In this document: piece by piece, positions 14,069 to 21,833 of the stretch
Position numbering within the stretch: position 1 is the first letter of the stretch
Layout of the letters: every line of letters starts with the position of its first letter
NCBI GenBank assembly: GCA_958433005.1
Contig: CAUAWV010000026.1
Coordinates: 1 to 31,833 of the forward strand
Source: an uncultured Collinsella sp.
Lineage (GTDB): Bacteria; Actinomycetota; Coriobacteriia; Coriobacteriales; Coriobacteriaceae
Direction of reading: 5' to 3'
Length of the DNA: 31,833 nt
Position numbers and translations under genes: made by a program
Notes under the pieces: model-generated
What the model was told of the DNA's origin: nothing
Seen by the model: only the letters and a program-made list of their open reading frames with translations
Databases searched by the model: none

Positions 14069-16726
14069 TTAGGCGCCGAGCGCGGTCTTGGCGGCCGCGA
14101 GGGCATCGGCGATACCGGCAGCATTCTTGCCACCGGCCTGGGCCATGTTGGGACGACCGCCACCGCGACCATCGACCAGGCCCGCGATCTGCTTGATCAC
14201 GTTGCCGGCGTGGAAACCGGCCTTCACGGCGTCATCGGAGCCGGCGGCGAGCAGGGCCGGGGTGCCCTTCTCGGTCACGCTGGCAAAGACGCAGGCGACG
14301 GGGCCGGCAACCTTCTGGTGCACGGTATCCCACACATTGCGCAGGTCGGCAGCCTCAAGACCCTGGAGCTCAGCGACGACGAGCTTGTAGCCATTCAGCT
14401 CGACAGCGCCGTCGATGGCGCCGGAGATCGCATCAGAGGAACCACCGGTGAGTGCCTTCTTGAGCTTGTTGGAAGTCTCGCGCAGCTCGGCCTGCAGGTT
14501 CTCCACGCGGGCGGGAACCTCATCAACGCGGCACTTGAGCGCAGCGGCAGCGGCGTCAACGAGCGCCAGGCGGTCGGCCATGTAGTCGAGAGCGCCCTTG
14601 GAGGTCACGGCCTCGATACGGCGGACGTTGGAGCCCGTGGAAGACTCGGAGATGATCTTGAACAGACCGATCTCGGCGGTGTTGGCGGCATGCGTGCCAC
14701 CGCAGAGCTCGCGAGAGAACGGCTGGTCCTCGGCGCCCACGGAGACAACGCGGACGACGTCGCCGTACTTCTCGCCAAAGAGGGCGACAGCACCGGCGGC
14801 CTTGGCCTCGTCGATGCCCATGACGCGGGTCACAACCGGCTTGGAAGCGAAGATCTGCTGGTTGACCAGGTCCTCGACAGCCTTGAGCTGCTCGGAGGAC
14901 AGGGCCTCGAAGTGCGTGAAGTCAAAGCGCAGGTGCTCGGGCGTCACCAACGAGCCAGCCTGGGAGACATGCTCGCCCAGGACCTGCTTAAGCGCGGCGT
15001 CGAGCAGGTGCGTGGCGGTGTGGTTGCGACGCAGGAAGCCACGGCGCTCGGCGTCGAGCGCGGCGGTCACGGTAGCACCGACGGTCAGCGTGCCCTCGGC
15101 GACGTGGGCGACGTGGGCATACAGGCCGTTGTGGTTCTTGGTATCGGAAATGGTCAGCGCAACGCCCTCGGCGGAAAGCTCGCCGGCGTCGCCCTGCTGG
15201 CCACCCATCTCGGCATAGAACGGAGTGTGGTCGAGCACGACCTCGACGTCCTCGCCGGCGGCAACGGACTCGACGGACTCGCCGTTGCTCACGATGGCGA
15301 CAACCTTGGCGCCCTCGATGACGTCGTTGTCATAGCCGTCGAACTCGGTCGCGGCAACCTTGTCGGAAAGCTCGACCCACACGTCGTTAAAGCTACCCCA
15401 GGCATCGCCCTTAGCGTTGGCGCGGGCGCGGGCCTTCTGGTCCTCCATGCAAGCGGTAAAGCCATCCATGTCGACGTCGTGACCGGCGGTGCCGGCGATC
15501 TCGACAGTCAGGTCAATGGGGAAACCAAAGGTGTCGTGAAGCTTAAAGGCAACATCGCCCGGAAGGACAGCGCCGTCGGCGAGCGCGGCCAGGGCCTCGT
15601 CCAGGTAAACGCGGCCGTTGTCGAGCGTCGTTGAGAAACGCTCCTCCTCGGAGGCGACGATGCCCTTAACGAGCGCGACGTTCTTGAGCAGCTCGGGATA
15701 AGCCTCGCCCATCTGAGCGTTGACCTCGTCGATAAACTTGGTCAGGAAGGCGCCCTCGATGCCCAGCAGACGACCGTGGAACACGGCACGACGGAGCAGG
15801 CGGCGCAGGACGTACTCGCGGCCCTCGTTACCGGGCAGGATGCCGTCCGAGATCATAAAGTCGACGGCACGGGAGTGGTCGGCGATGATGCGCAGGGAGC
15901 GGCTGGCGCCGGAGTAATCGTCGGCGTCATAGGTCTTGCCGCTGATCTTCTCACCGAGCTTGATGAGGTGCTGCATCAGATCGCCGTCGTAGTTAGCGGT
16001 CTTGTGCTGCATGATAGCGGCCATGCGCTCCAGACCCATGCCCGTATCGAGGTTGCGGTGCGGCAGCTCCGGCATGGAGCCGTCCTCCTGGCGGTCGTAC
16101 TGGGTAAACACGAGGTTCCAGAACTCAAGGAAGCGGTCGCAGTCGCAGCCAGGCTTGCAGTCGGGGCTGCCGCAACCGACCTCCTCGCCCATGTCAAAGT
16201 AGATCTCGGAGCACGGACCGCAGGGGCCGGTGGGGCCAGCGGCCCAGAAGTTGTCGTCCTCGCCCAGGCGGGAGATGTGATCCTCGGCAACGCCCAGAGA
16301 GCGCCACACGTCGTGGGTCTCGTCGTCTTCGGTAAAGACGGTGAAGTACAGGCGGTCGAGCGGCAGCTTGAACTCCTTGGTGATGAGCTCAAAGGCCCAA
16401 GCGCAGGCCTGCTGCTTGGAGACGCCGCCAAAGGAGAAGTCGCCGAGCATCTCAAAGAAGGACAGGTGACGGCCGTCCTCACCGATGCAGTCGATGTCGT
16501 TGGTGCGGACACACTTCTGGCAGGAGATCGCGCCGATCTCCTTCATGGTCTTCTTGCCCTGGTAGTACTCCTTAAACTGGTTCATGCCGGCGTTGGCAAG
16601 CAGCAGCGAAGGATCGTCGGGGACGAGGGACGAAGAAGGATAGAGCTTAAGACCGCGCTCCTCAAAGAAGTTGAGGAACTTGGAGCGAATCTCGGCCGTA
16701 GTCATTGACGGGTAGTCAGCACTCAT
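14069..16726 (-). CDS. alaS: Alanine--tRNA ligase
   Basis: AlaRS charges tRNA-Ala and edits Ser/Gly mischarging. The 885-residue protein has a class II catalytic domain (GRHLSFFEMLGDFSFG about 85-100; GPTGPCGPCSEIYFD about 164-178), the editing-domain zinc motifs NHTATH (568-573) and CGGTH (675-679), and a C-Ala domain with the GRGGGRPNMAQAGG motif near the end. The start at 16726 gives MSADYPSMTTAEIRSKFL; ATG at 16705 is an alternative. A GAGGAG site lies slightly far upstream. No T-box is present in the short leader. Confidence 0.97.
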   Translation of the reverse strand: MSADYPSMTTAEIRSKFLNFFEERGLKLYPSSSLVPDDPSLLLANAGMNQFKEYYQGKKTMKEIGAISCQKCVRTNDIDCIGEDGRHLSFFEMLGDFSFGGVSKQQACAWAFELITKEFKLPLDRLYFTVFTEDDETHDVWRSLGVAEDHISRLGEDDNFWAAGPTGPCGPCSEIYFDMGEEVGCGSPDCKPGCDCDRFLEFWNLVFTQYDRQEDGSMPELPHRNLDTGMGLERMAAIMQHKTANYDGDLMQHLIKLGEKISGKTYDADDYSGASRSLRIIADHSRAVDFMISDGILPGNEGREYVLRRLLRRAVFHGRLLGIEGAFLTKFIDEVNAQMGEAYPELLKNVALVKGIVASEEERFSTTLDNGRVYLDEALAALADGAVLPGDVAFKLHDTFGFPIDLTVEIAGTAGHDVDMDGFTACMEDQKARARANAKGDAWGSFNDVWVELSDKVAATEFDGYDNDVIEGAKVVAIVSNGESVESVAAGEDVEVVLDHTPFYAEMGGQQGDAGELSAEGVALTISDTKNHNGLYAHVAHVAEGTLTVGATVTAALDAERRGFLRRNHTATHLLDAALKQVLGEHVSQAGSLVTPEHLRFDFTHFEALSSEQLKAVEDLVNQQIFASKPVVTRVMGIDEAKAAGAVALFGEKYGDVVRVVSVGAEDQPFSRELCGGTHAANTAEIGLFKIISESSTGSNVRRIEAVTSKGALDYMADRLALVDAAAAALKCRVDEVPARVENLQAELRETSNKLKKALTGGSSDAISGAIDGAVELNGYKLVVAELQGLEAADLRNVWDTVHQKVAGPVACVFASVTEKGTPALLAAGSDDAVKAGFHAGNVIKQIAGLVDGRGGGRPNMAQAGGKNAAGIADALAAAKTALGA

Positions 16727-16772
16727 AGAGGGAATCTCCTCGGTTTCACATCGAAACAGTTCAAACGTAACG

Positions 16773-16800
16773 ATATTACCATCCCACCGCGCCTGTGCAA
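16773..16800 (-). promoter_or_regulatory. Promoter of the alaS operon
   Basis: On the minus strand TTGCAC (16800-16795), a 16-base spacer and TAATAT (16778-16773) form a good vegetative promoter about 47 bases ahead of the alaS ATG. Confidence 0.6.
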
Positions 16801-16829
16801 AAAAGAGGGCCGCCAAACAGCGACCCTCC
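16799..16829 (-). terminator. Minus-strand terminator upstream of alaS
   Basis: Reading the minus strand, GAGGGTCGC (16828-16820) pairs with GCGGCCCTC (16813-16805) through one G-U pair, followed by TTTTTT (16804-16799). It ends minus-strand transcription arriving from the sigma/AI-2E operon, whose last stop is 340 bases upstream, beyond the small plus-strand gene at 16923-17162. Confidence 0.85.
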
Positions 16830-16922
16830 AGCGAAAGTGCACGTTATTATGGTCTGTCAAATACTTTGAAAAAAATGATTTTGGTAAAATTTCATATAGG
16901 AATCGTCCGGAAGGAGCGATCA

Positions 16923-17162
16923 ATGAATAGCAAACGGTTTGTCGTAAATGCACTAACCTCAGTAGCCCTTTTAGCAATCTTCGCTTACTCGAGCTGGTAT
17001 GTGAACCAGCCGAGATTTGGCTACGCATTGTACGCAGTAACATCTGGCGATAAAGCGTATTACACCCTAAGCGCAATTGACACCATCTTTTTTTATGTGG
17101 CTGGCCCCTTATCAATCGCTTTGATCGCGTTTATTGTTATTTACAACATCAAGAAACGCTAA
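16923..17162 (+). CDS. Small two-helix membrane protein, unknown function
   Basis: A 79-residue protein with AAGGAG six bases before the ATG, a textbook start. It has two hydrophobic helices (about 8-27 and 50-74), a Tyr-rich loop between them (SSWYVNQPRFGYALYAV and DKAYYTL), and a basic end (NIKKR), suggesting both termini are cytoplasmic. No family was recognised. Its codons are visibly more AT-rich than the surrounding genes. It is the only plus-strand gene in a long minus-strand stretch, ends six bases from the AI-2E gene stop, and lies inside the interval probably transcribed antisense up to the terminator at 16799. Confidence 0.7.
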   Translation: MNSKRFVVNALTSVALLAIFAYSSWYVNQPRFGYALYAVTSGDKAYYTLSAIDTIFFYVAGPLSIALIAFIVIYNIKKR

Positions 17163-17168
17163 CAGGGC

Positions 17169-18581
17169 CTATTTGGAATCCGAATCGTCCATGGAGCCGT
17201 CGATGCCGGTTTTGGTGTCGTCGTCAGAGCTTGTGTCGTCGTCCTTGGCAAAGGGGTTCTTAAAGAAACCCGTCGCGTCGGGCTGCAGGCCTGAGAGCTT
17301 AATCCAGGGATTATCGAGCTCGGGCTTGGGCATGGCCTTGGCCTCGGGCGCGGTCTCGTTGCCGATGAGCTCGGACTCATAGATGAACGTATCGTCTCCG
17401 AGCGCGTCGTAGGCGGCGACCGGGTTACCCTCGGTATCGCGATACGGAGTGCCCTTAAACACGGCGCCGTCGTATGCCACGAGCTGACGGCCGGTCTCGT
17501 TCTCAAAGTAGTAGACGAAGATGCCCTTGAGGGCCGCGCACAGCGGAATGGCGATAACCATGCCGATGGGGCCCATGAGTGCCGAACCGATAACGAGGGC
17601 CGTCAGGCTCATAACGGGATGAACCTGCACCGAGCTCTGCATGACCTTAGGCGAAATGACATTATCGGTGACGTTTTGAGCCACCATGGTCACGACAAGC
17701 GTCCATAACGCCAGCATAGGGCTGAACATAAAACCGAGCACCGTGGCGATCGCCGCGCTCACCCAGGGACCGACAACCGGAACCAAGTGCATAATGCCGG
17801 TAAAGATGGCCATGAGCGCTGCGTATGGATGGCCAATGAGCGTAAAGCCGATAAAAGCCAAAAAGCCACCGCAGATGGAAGTCACGACCATGCCGCGCAT
17901 ATAGCCGCCGACCGAACGTGAAAGGATGGCAACCATAAAGCGGTACGAGGTCTCTTTTTCCTGTCCGATGATGGTGCAGACCTCGTGGTGCATACGGGGA
18001 TAGTCGCAGGCCAACCAATAGGCAAGCACCAAGCCCAGGAAGATGACGAACAGCTGCGAGGCCGTATTGGTAATGAGCGGGAATACACCGCGACCGAGCT
18101 CGGCAGCGATTTGCGAGACGTACTTGGACGCTACGGTAACCAGCGAAGAAAGATTGTCGTCCAGATACTCCTTGAGCGGCGTGTTGTTGAGCGTCTTGGC
18201 GTGCGAGAGCATCTCGTTGAGATCGCCACCCGCAACACGAAGCTGCTCGGGCAGGCGGCTCAGGACTTCCATGATTTGACCGAGCAAAATAGGCGATAGG
18301 ATGCAGACGACGCCGACGAGCACGGCAACAACCACAATGAGTGCGATGAGCGAACCGAGGCCACGTCCGACGCCGTGATGCTCGAGCCAGTTGGTGATCG
18401 GAGACATCACAAAAGCGATGATGGAACCGACAGCGAGAAACTCGATGACCGGTGCCAGCATGCCCATAAGGTTAAAGATGACGGCAGCGATAACAATGCA
18501 GCCGACGACGCCCCAAATGCGCAGCGTCAGAATACGGGTATCACGCAGCGTGCGGTCGATTTGTTGGGGGTGCTCACTCAT
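17169..18581 (-). CDS. AI-2E family transporter (YdiK/TqsA-like permease)
   Basis: This 470-residue membrane protein belongs to the AI-2E exporter (UPF0118) family; members export autoinducer-2 or other solutes or act in Na+/H+ antiport. About seven to eight TM helices are visible: two near 20-65, one at 75-100, then helices from 185 to 370, including the family segment HLVPVVGPWVSA and the QNVTDNVISPKVMQ motif. A hydrophilic, Asp-rich C-terminal tail of about 100 residues ends in SDDDTKTGIDGSMDDSDSK. Its ATG overlaps the sigma-factor stop (ATGA), placing it as the last gene of the stress-sigma operon. The substrate is unknown. Confidence 0.88.
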   Translation of the reverse strand: MSEHPQQIDRTLRDTRILTLRIWGVVGCIVIAAVIFNLMGMLAPVIEFLAVGSIIAFVMSPITNWLEHHGVGRGLGSLIALIVVVAVLVGVVCILSPILLGQIMEVLSRLPEQLRVAGGDLNEMLSHAKTLNNTPLKEYLDDNLSSLVTVASKYVSQIAAELGRGVFPLITNTASQLFVIFLGLVLAYWLACDYPRMHHEVCTIIGQEKETSYRFMVAILSRSVGGYMRGMVVTSICGGFLAFIGFTLIGHPYAALMAIFTGIMHLVPVVGPWVSAAIATVLGFMFSPMLALWTLVVTMVAQNVTDNVISPKVMQSSVQVHPVMSLTALVIGSALMGPIGMVIAIPLCAALKGIFVYYFENETGRQLVAYDGAVFKGTPYRDTEGNPVAAYDALGDDTFIYESELIGNETAPEAKAMPKPELDNPWIKLSGLQPDATGFFKNPFAKDDDTSSDDDTKTGIDGSMDDSDSK

Positions 18582-19369
18582 GAACGAACCATCACTCCGT
18601 CAGGGTCGATCTTATCTTGAATCTTCTTAAGGGTACGGCGCAGCAGGCGCGAGACCTGCACCTGCGAGATACCAAGCTTCTTGGCAATCTCGATCTGGGT
18701 CATGCCCTTAACGAAGCGCAGCTCGATAACCTCGCGCTCGCGCGGCGAGAAATCGCGGATGGCTTCCTCGATTACCAGGCGGTCATCGGTAAAGTCGAGC
18801 TCGTTGTCGTCGTCGGCATAGCGATCGAGAATCGAAGGCGCATCATCGGAATCGGACGCACCGGGGGCCTCGATGGGCACCGAGGTGTAGGCCGAGGACG
18901 ATTCCATGGCTTCGAGCACCTCGTCGACAGTCACATCTAGATACTCAGCGATCTCCTCAACCTTGGGCGAACGCTGCAGCTCGTTGGTAAGTTTGTCAGT
19001 AGCCTGGTTGACCTTGGCCGAGAGCTCCTGCAGACGACGCGGCACGCGTACGCTCCAGCCCTTGTCGCGGAAATGGCGTTTGATCTCGCCCAGGATAGTG
19101 GGTGTCGCAAACGTCGTGAACTCGAGTCCGCGCTCGGGGTCAAAGCGGTCGATAGCCTTGAGTAAGCCCAGATAGCCGACCTGCATGAGGTCGTCGAGTG
19201 GCTCGCCGCGATTCTTAAATTTGTTGGCAAGAAACCTTACCAGGTTCATATGGGACATGACGAGCTGCTCGCGGGCGTCCGGATCACCGGTCTCCTTGTA
19301 GCGGCGAAACAGCTCGCGGGTTTTCTCCTTGTCCCAAGCGGTCTTGCCGCTCCGGGAACGTTCGGTCAT
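18578..19369 (-). CDS. SigB/SigF/SigG-type RNA polymerase sigma factor
   Basis: The 263-residue protein is a group 3 sigma-70 factor with regions 2, 3 and 4. Region 2 holds LVRFLANKFKNRG and DLMQVGYLGLLKAIDRFDPERG; the 2.4-3.0 segment reads TPTILGEIKRHFRDKGWSVR followed by VPRRLQEL; region 4 has FSPREREVIELRFVKGMTQ and an HTH at EIAKKLGISQVQVSRLLRR. This matches general-stress (SigB/F) or sporulation (SigF/G) factors; with a non-sporulating host and an RsbW-like neighbour, a stress role is more likely. It starts one base after the RsbW-like stop. Control by the upstream protein is inferred from gene order. Confidence 0.93.
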   Translation of the reverse strand: MTERSRSGKTAWDKEKTRELFRRYKETGDPDAREQLVMSHMNLVRFLANKFKNRGEPLDDLMQVGYLGLLKAIDRFDPERGLEFTTFATPTILGEIKRHFRDKGWSVRVPRRLQELSAKVNQATDKLTNELQRSPKVEEIAEYLDVTVDEVLEAMESSSAYTSVPIEAPGASDSDDAPSILDRYADDDNELDFTDDRLVIEEAIRDFSPREREVIELRFVKGMTQIEIAKKLGISQVQVSRLLRRTLKKIQDKIDPDGVMVRS

Positions 19370-19370
19370 A

Positions 19371-19748
19371 TTAGATATCCGCCTTGAGGTCGAGGGAAAG
19401 CGTCAGGGGCGCCGCGGTCTTTTCGTAGGAGTCGCACACGCTTGCAAGGATGAGCTCGGCATACACCGCAGCCTGGTCGTCTTCATCGACAGTCGCCTGA
19501 TCGCCAAAGGTAATAGTCATGCCAACGTGGGTCTCATCGACATCGAATTTGATGGTGATGTCGTCGGAATCAACAGCCGTGCAGCCAAAGATGAAGGCTT
19601 CCTCGGCAGCCATACGGATGTCCTCGATGCGATCTACAGACATGGAGCACAGGGCGCCAACATTGGCTGCCGTCATGCGCACAAGGCGAGCGAGACGCGG
19701 GTCACCAGCAACGGTCAGCGTGATGGGGCAGGTTGCTTCGCTACTCAT
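19371..19748 (-). CDS. RsbW-like anti-sigma regulator with degenerate ATP site
   Basis: The 125-residue protein has the position and fold pattern of a GHKL anti-sigma factor of the RsbW/SpoIIAB type: a helix RIEDIRMAAEEAFIFG equivalent to the N-box helix, beta strands ITIKFDVDETHVGMTITFGD, and a late helix-strand AELILASVCDSYEK then LTLSLDLKA. The N-box Asn is replaced (F54), and after FGD at 81-83 there is no DxGxG box. So ATP binding and kinase activity look lost. It may still bind the sigma factor. The start at 19748 has AGGAG seven bases upstream and overlaps the DUF948 stop by eight bases; a longer reading to 19856 has no support. Confidence 0.75.
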   Translation of the reverse strand: MSSEATCPITLTVAGDPRLARLVRMTAANVGALCSMSVDRIEDIRMAAEEAFIFGCTAVDSDDITIKFDVDETHVGMTITFGDQATVDEDDQAAVYAELILASVCDSYEKTAAPLTLSLDLKADI

Positions 19749-20328
19749 CGCAGGACTCCTCAGAGGTCTCGGCGGGCGTATAGGTGTAATACTGAGCCGG
19801 CCTAGCGGCAGACTTCTGAGCCACATCTGCGCTATCGGCGGCCTCGTCCTCGCCAATTAGGACGCGCTCGGTGGGCTGCTCGGCCTCCGCAGCGGCAGCG
19901 GCGAGCTTGCGCTCGGCGTCAGCTGCAGGTGCCTTCACCTTATTGAACAGCTTCTGCACGGCACCGGCGGCAGAATCGGTCACGCTCGACACGGCGTTGC
20001 TGGCCTCGGCCATACTGCCCGTGACCTCGGAGATGTCGCGAACGACGGCCTCAACCTCAACGAGGTTGGACGTCAGGGCGTCAACGGCGGTCTTGCTCGA
20101 CTTAAGCAGCGGCTCCATCTGGGCAAGTGCCGGTGTAAGCTCGTCGACAGCGCCGTCGAGTTTTGCCACCACCGGCTGTGCCTCGGCGATGGTGTTGTTG
20201 AGGTCGGTTACGGTCTTATCGAGCGAATCGACAACGGTGCGGGTTTTGCGCAGGGTGAGCGCAAGCTCAACAATAGCCCACACGCCGGCAACGGCGAGCA
20301 GCAGCAAGGCGATTTGAATGGGACTCAT
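19741..20328 (-). CDS. DUF948-family membrane-anchored coiled-coil protein
   Basis: This 195-residue protein has one N-terminal TM helix (about 4-24), then a long helical region with repeated small/hydrophobic heptads (VDSLDKTVTDLNNTIAEAQ, LKSSKTAVDALTSNLVEVEA) typical of DUF948 (YtxG-like) proteins. These are associated with general stress in Firmicutes. The C-terminus is Ala/Glu-rich then ends PAQYYTYTPAETSEESCDE. GGGAGG precedes the ATG. It heads the operon that encodes the RsbW-like protein and the sigma factor, so it may anchor or sense at the membrane; this is inference. Confidence 0.85.
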   Translation of the reverse strand: MSPIQIALLLLAVAGVWAIVELALTLRKTRTVVDSLDKTVTDLNNTIAEAQPVVAKLDGAVDELTPALAQMEPLLKSSKTAVDALTSNLVEVEAVVRDISEVTGSMAEASNAVSSVTDSAAGAVQKLFNKVKAPAADAERKLAAAAAEAEQPTERVLIGEDEAADSADVAQKSAARPAQYYTYTPAETSEESCDE

Positions 20329-20423
20329 ACAAGCCTCCCGGAAAAATCGAAATACAGACGCTGTTCATGGTACCCCAAAGAAGGGGAAAGATACCCAAAG
20401 GGAATGTGCGAGGTGCCAATGAC

Positions 20424-21773
20424 CTACTTGGGCGCGTTACCGCTACGGTCACGTTCGCTTTGCTCCACACGCCACTCTTCCCAACCACGGCCGGCAGGCT
20501 GCCAAAATGCACCGCGTTCTAAGCCTTCGGGCAAATAGCGCTGGTCGACCCAGCCTTCGGGATAATCGTGCGGATACTTATACACACCGTATTCATCGCT
20601 GCCCGGGCGATGGCGATCGCGTAGATAACTCGGCACCTCGCGAAGCCCACTAGAGTGGATATCGGCCAGCGCCGCATCGATCGAAGCCTCGCACGCGTTG
20701 GATTTAGGCGCCAAGCACACATAGAGTGCAGCCTGAGCCAGGTTAATGCGGCACTCGGGATAGCCAATGACCTCGGCAGACTTAAACGCGGCATGTGCCA
20801 CCAAAAGTGCCTGCGGATCGGCATTGCCAACATCCTCAGAAGCCTGAATCATAATGCGACGGGCGATAAACTTAGGATCCTCCCCCGCGTCAATCATGCG
20901 CGCGAGCCAATAGATCGTGGCATCGGGGTCGCTGCCGCGCATGGACTTGATGAACGCACTGATAATGTCATAGTGCATGTCGCCGTTTTTGTCATACGAA
21001 AAACCGCGGCGCGGGTTGGCAATCTTCACGTCATCGACGGTGATGGGATAACGCTCCCCCGCCGCCGGCGCTGGCGTCCCTTCGGTATCGGGACGCGTGA
21101 CGGCAATCTCGCTCGCCAGCTCGAGCGTCGTCAGGGCAGAGCGCGCATCACCCGCGGCCAGCGTGCAGATGGTCTTGACCGTATCATCATCGGCAGAAAA
21201 CTTTCCGTTCAAGCCCTGTGGTGCCTCGAGCGCACGCTCAATAAGCGTGGCGATATCCTCATCCTTCAGATGTTCAAGCTCCACCACGCGTCCGCGCGAC
21301 AACAGTGCCGAATTGACCTCGAAGTACGGGTTCTCCGTCGTAGCGCCAATCATAATGACGGTACGGTTCTCAACTGCATGCAGCAGGGCATCCTGCTGCG
21401 ACTTAGAGAAGCGGTGAATCTCATCGATGAATAGAATGGTGCGGCGGTCGTAGGTGTTCAGACGGGTCTTAGCCTCATCGATTACGCGGCGCAGGTCCTT
21501 CACAGTGCCCGTCACGGCGCTGACCTCGACAAACTCGCTCTTGGTATGGTTGGCGATAATGTGGGCCAGCGTCGTCTTGCCCGTGCCAGCCGGGCCGTAC
21601 AGAATCACGCTCGACAGCACGTCATGCTCAATCGCGGCGCGCAGCCACGAGCCCTTACCGACGGCCTTTTGCTGGCCCACATACTCGTCGAGCGAATTGG
21701 GGCGCATACGCACCGCAAGCGGCGCATTTTTAAAGGAGCGCTCGCGCGTCGAAGCAGAAAAAAGGTCGTCCAT
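20424..21773 (-). CDS. rarA: Replication-associated recombination protein A (RarA/MgsA AAA+ ATPase)
   Basis: RarA is an AAA+ clamp-loader-like ATPase acting at stalled replication forks. The 449-residue protein has Walker A GPAGTGKT at 60-67, Walker B ILFIDEIHRF at 113-122, sensor 1 ATTENP, the SRGRVVEL and DARSAL segments, and the C-terminal tetramerisation domain (DAGEDPKFIARR, YPHDYPEGWVDQRYLP). The start is chosen at 21773 (MDDLFSA), which fits the family and has GGGA five bases upstream; ATGs at 21779 and 21788 are in frame. It follows the dGTPase-like gene by 60 bases. Confidence 0.95.
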   Translation of the reverse strand: MDDLFSASTRERSFKNAPLAVRMRPNSLDEYVGQQKAVGKGSWLRAAIEHDVLSSVILYGPAGTGKTTLAHIIANHTKSEFVEVSAVTGTVKDLRRVIDEAKTRLNTYDRRTILFIDEIHRFSKSQQDALLHAVENRTVIMIGATTENPYFEVNSALLSRGRVVELEHLKDEDIATLIERALEAPQGLNGKFSADDDTVKTICTLAAGDARSALTTLELASEIAVTRPDTEGTPAPAAGERYPITVDDVKIANPRRGFSYDKNGDMHYDIISAFIKSMRGSDPDATIYWLARMIDAGEDPKFIARRIMIQASEDVGNADPQALLVAHAAFKSAEVIGYPECRINLAQAALYVCLAPKSNACEASIDAALADIHSSGLREVPSYLRDRHRPGSDEYGVYKYPHDYPEGWVDQRYLPEGLERGAFWQPAGRGWEEWRVEQSERDRSGNAPK

Positions 21774-21833
21774 AGCCATCCCGTGCATTAATCAAAATCG
21801 TTGTTGACCAACAGTATACCGAAAGGATACGAA

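Noticed and set aside
13976..15634. 552-codon plus-strand ORF opposite alaS
   Set aside because: Shadow frame of alaS with no ribosome binding site or recognisable domain.
16727..16772. T-box leader for alaS
   Set aside because: The leader is under 60 bases with no specifier stem and no TGG-bulge antiterminator; the hairpin at 16799-16829 is upstream of the promoter and fits an operon terminator instead.
20391..20396. GGGTAT on the minus strand upstream of the DUF948 gene as a SigB-type -10 box for autoregulation
   Set aside because: The base motif is there, but no GTTT-like -35 element lies at 12-15 bases, so a SigB promoter is not supported.
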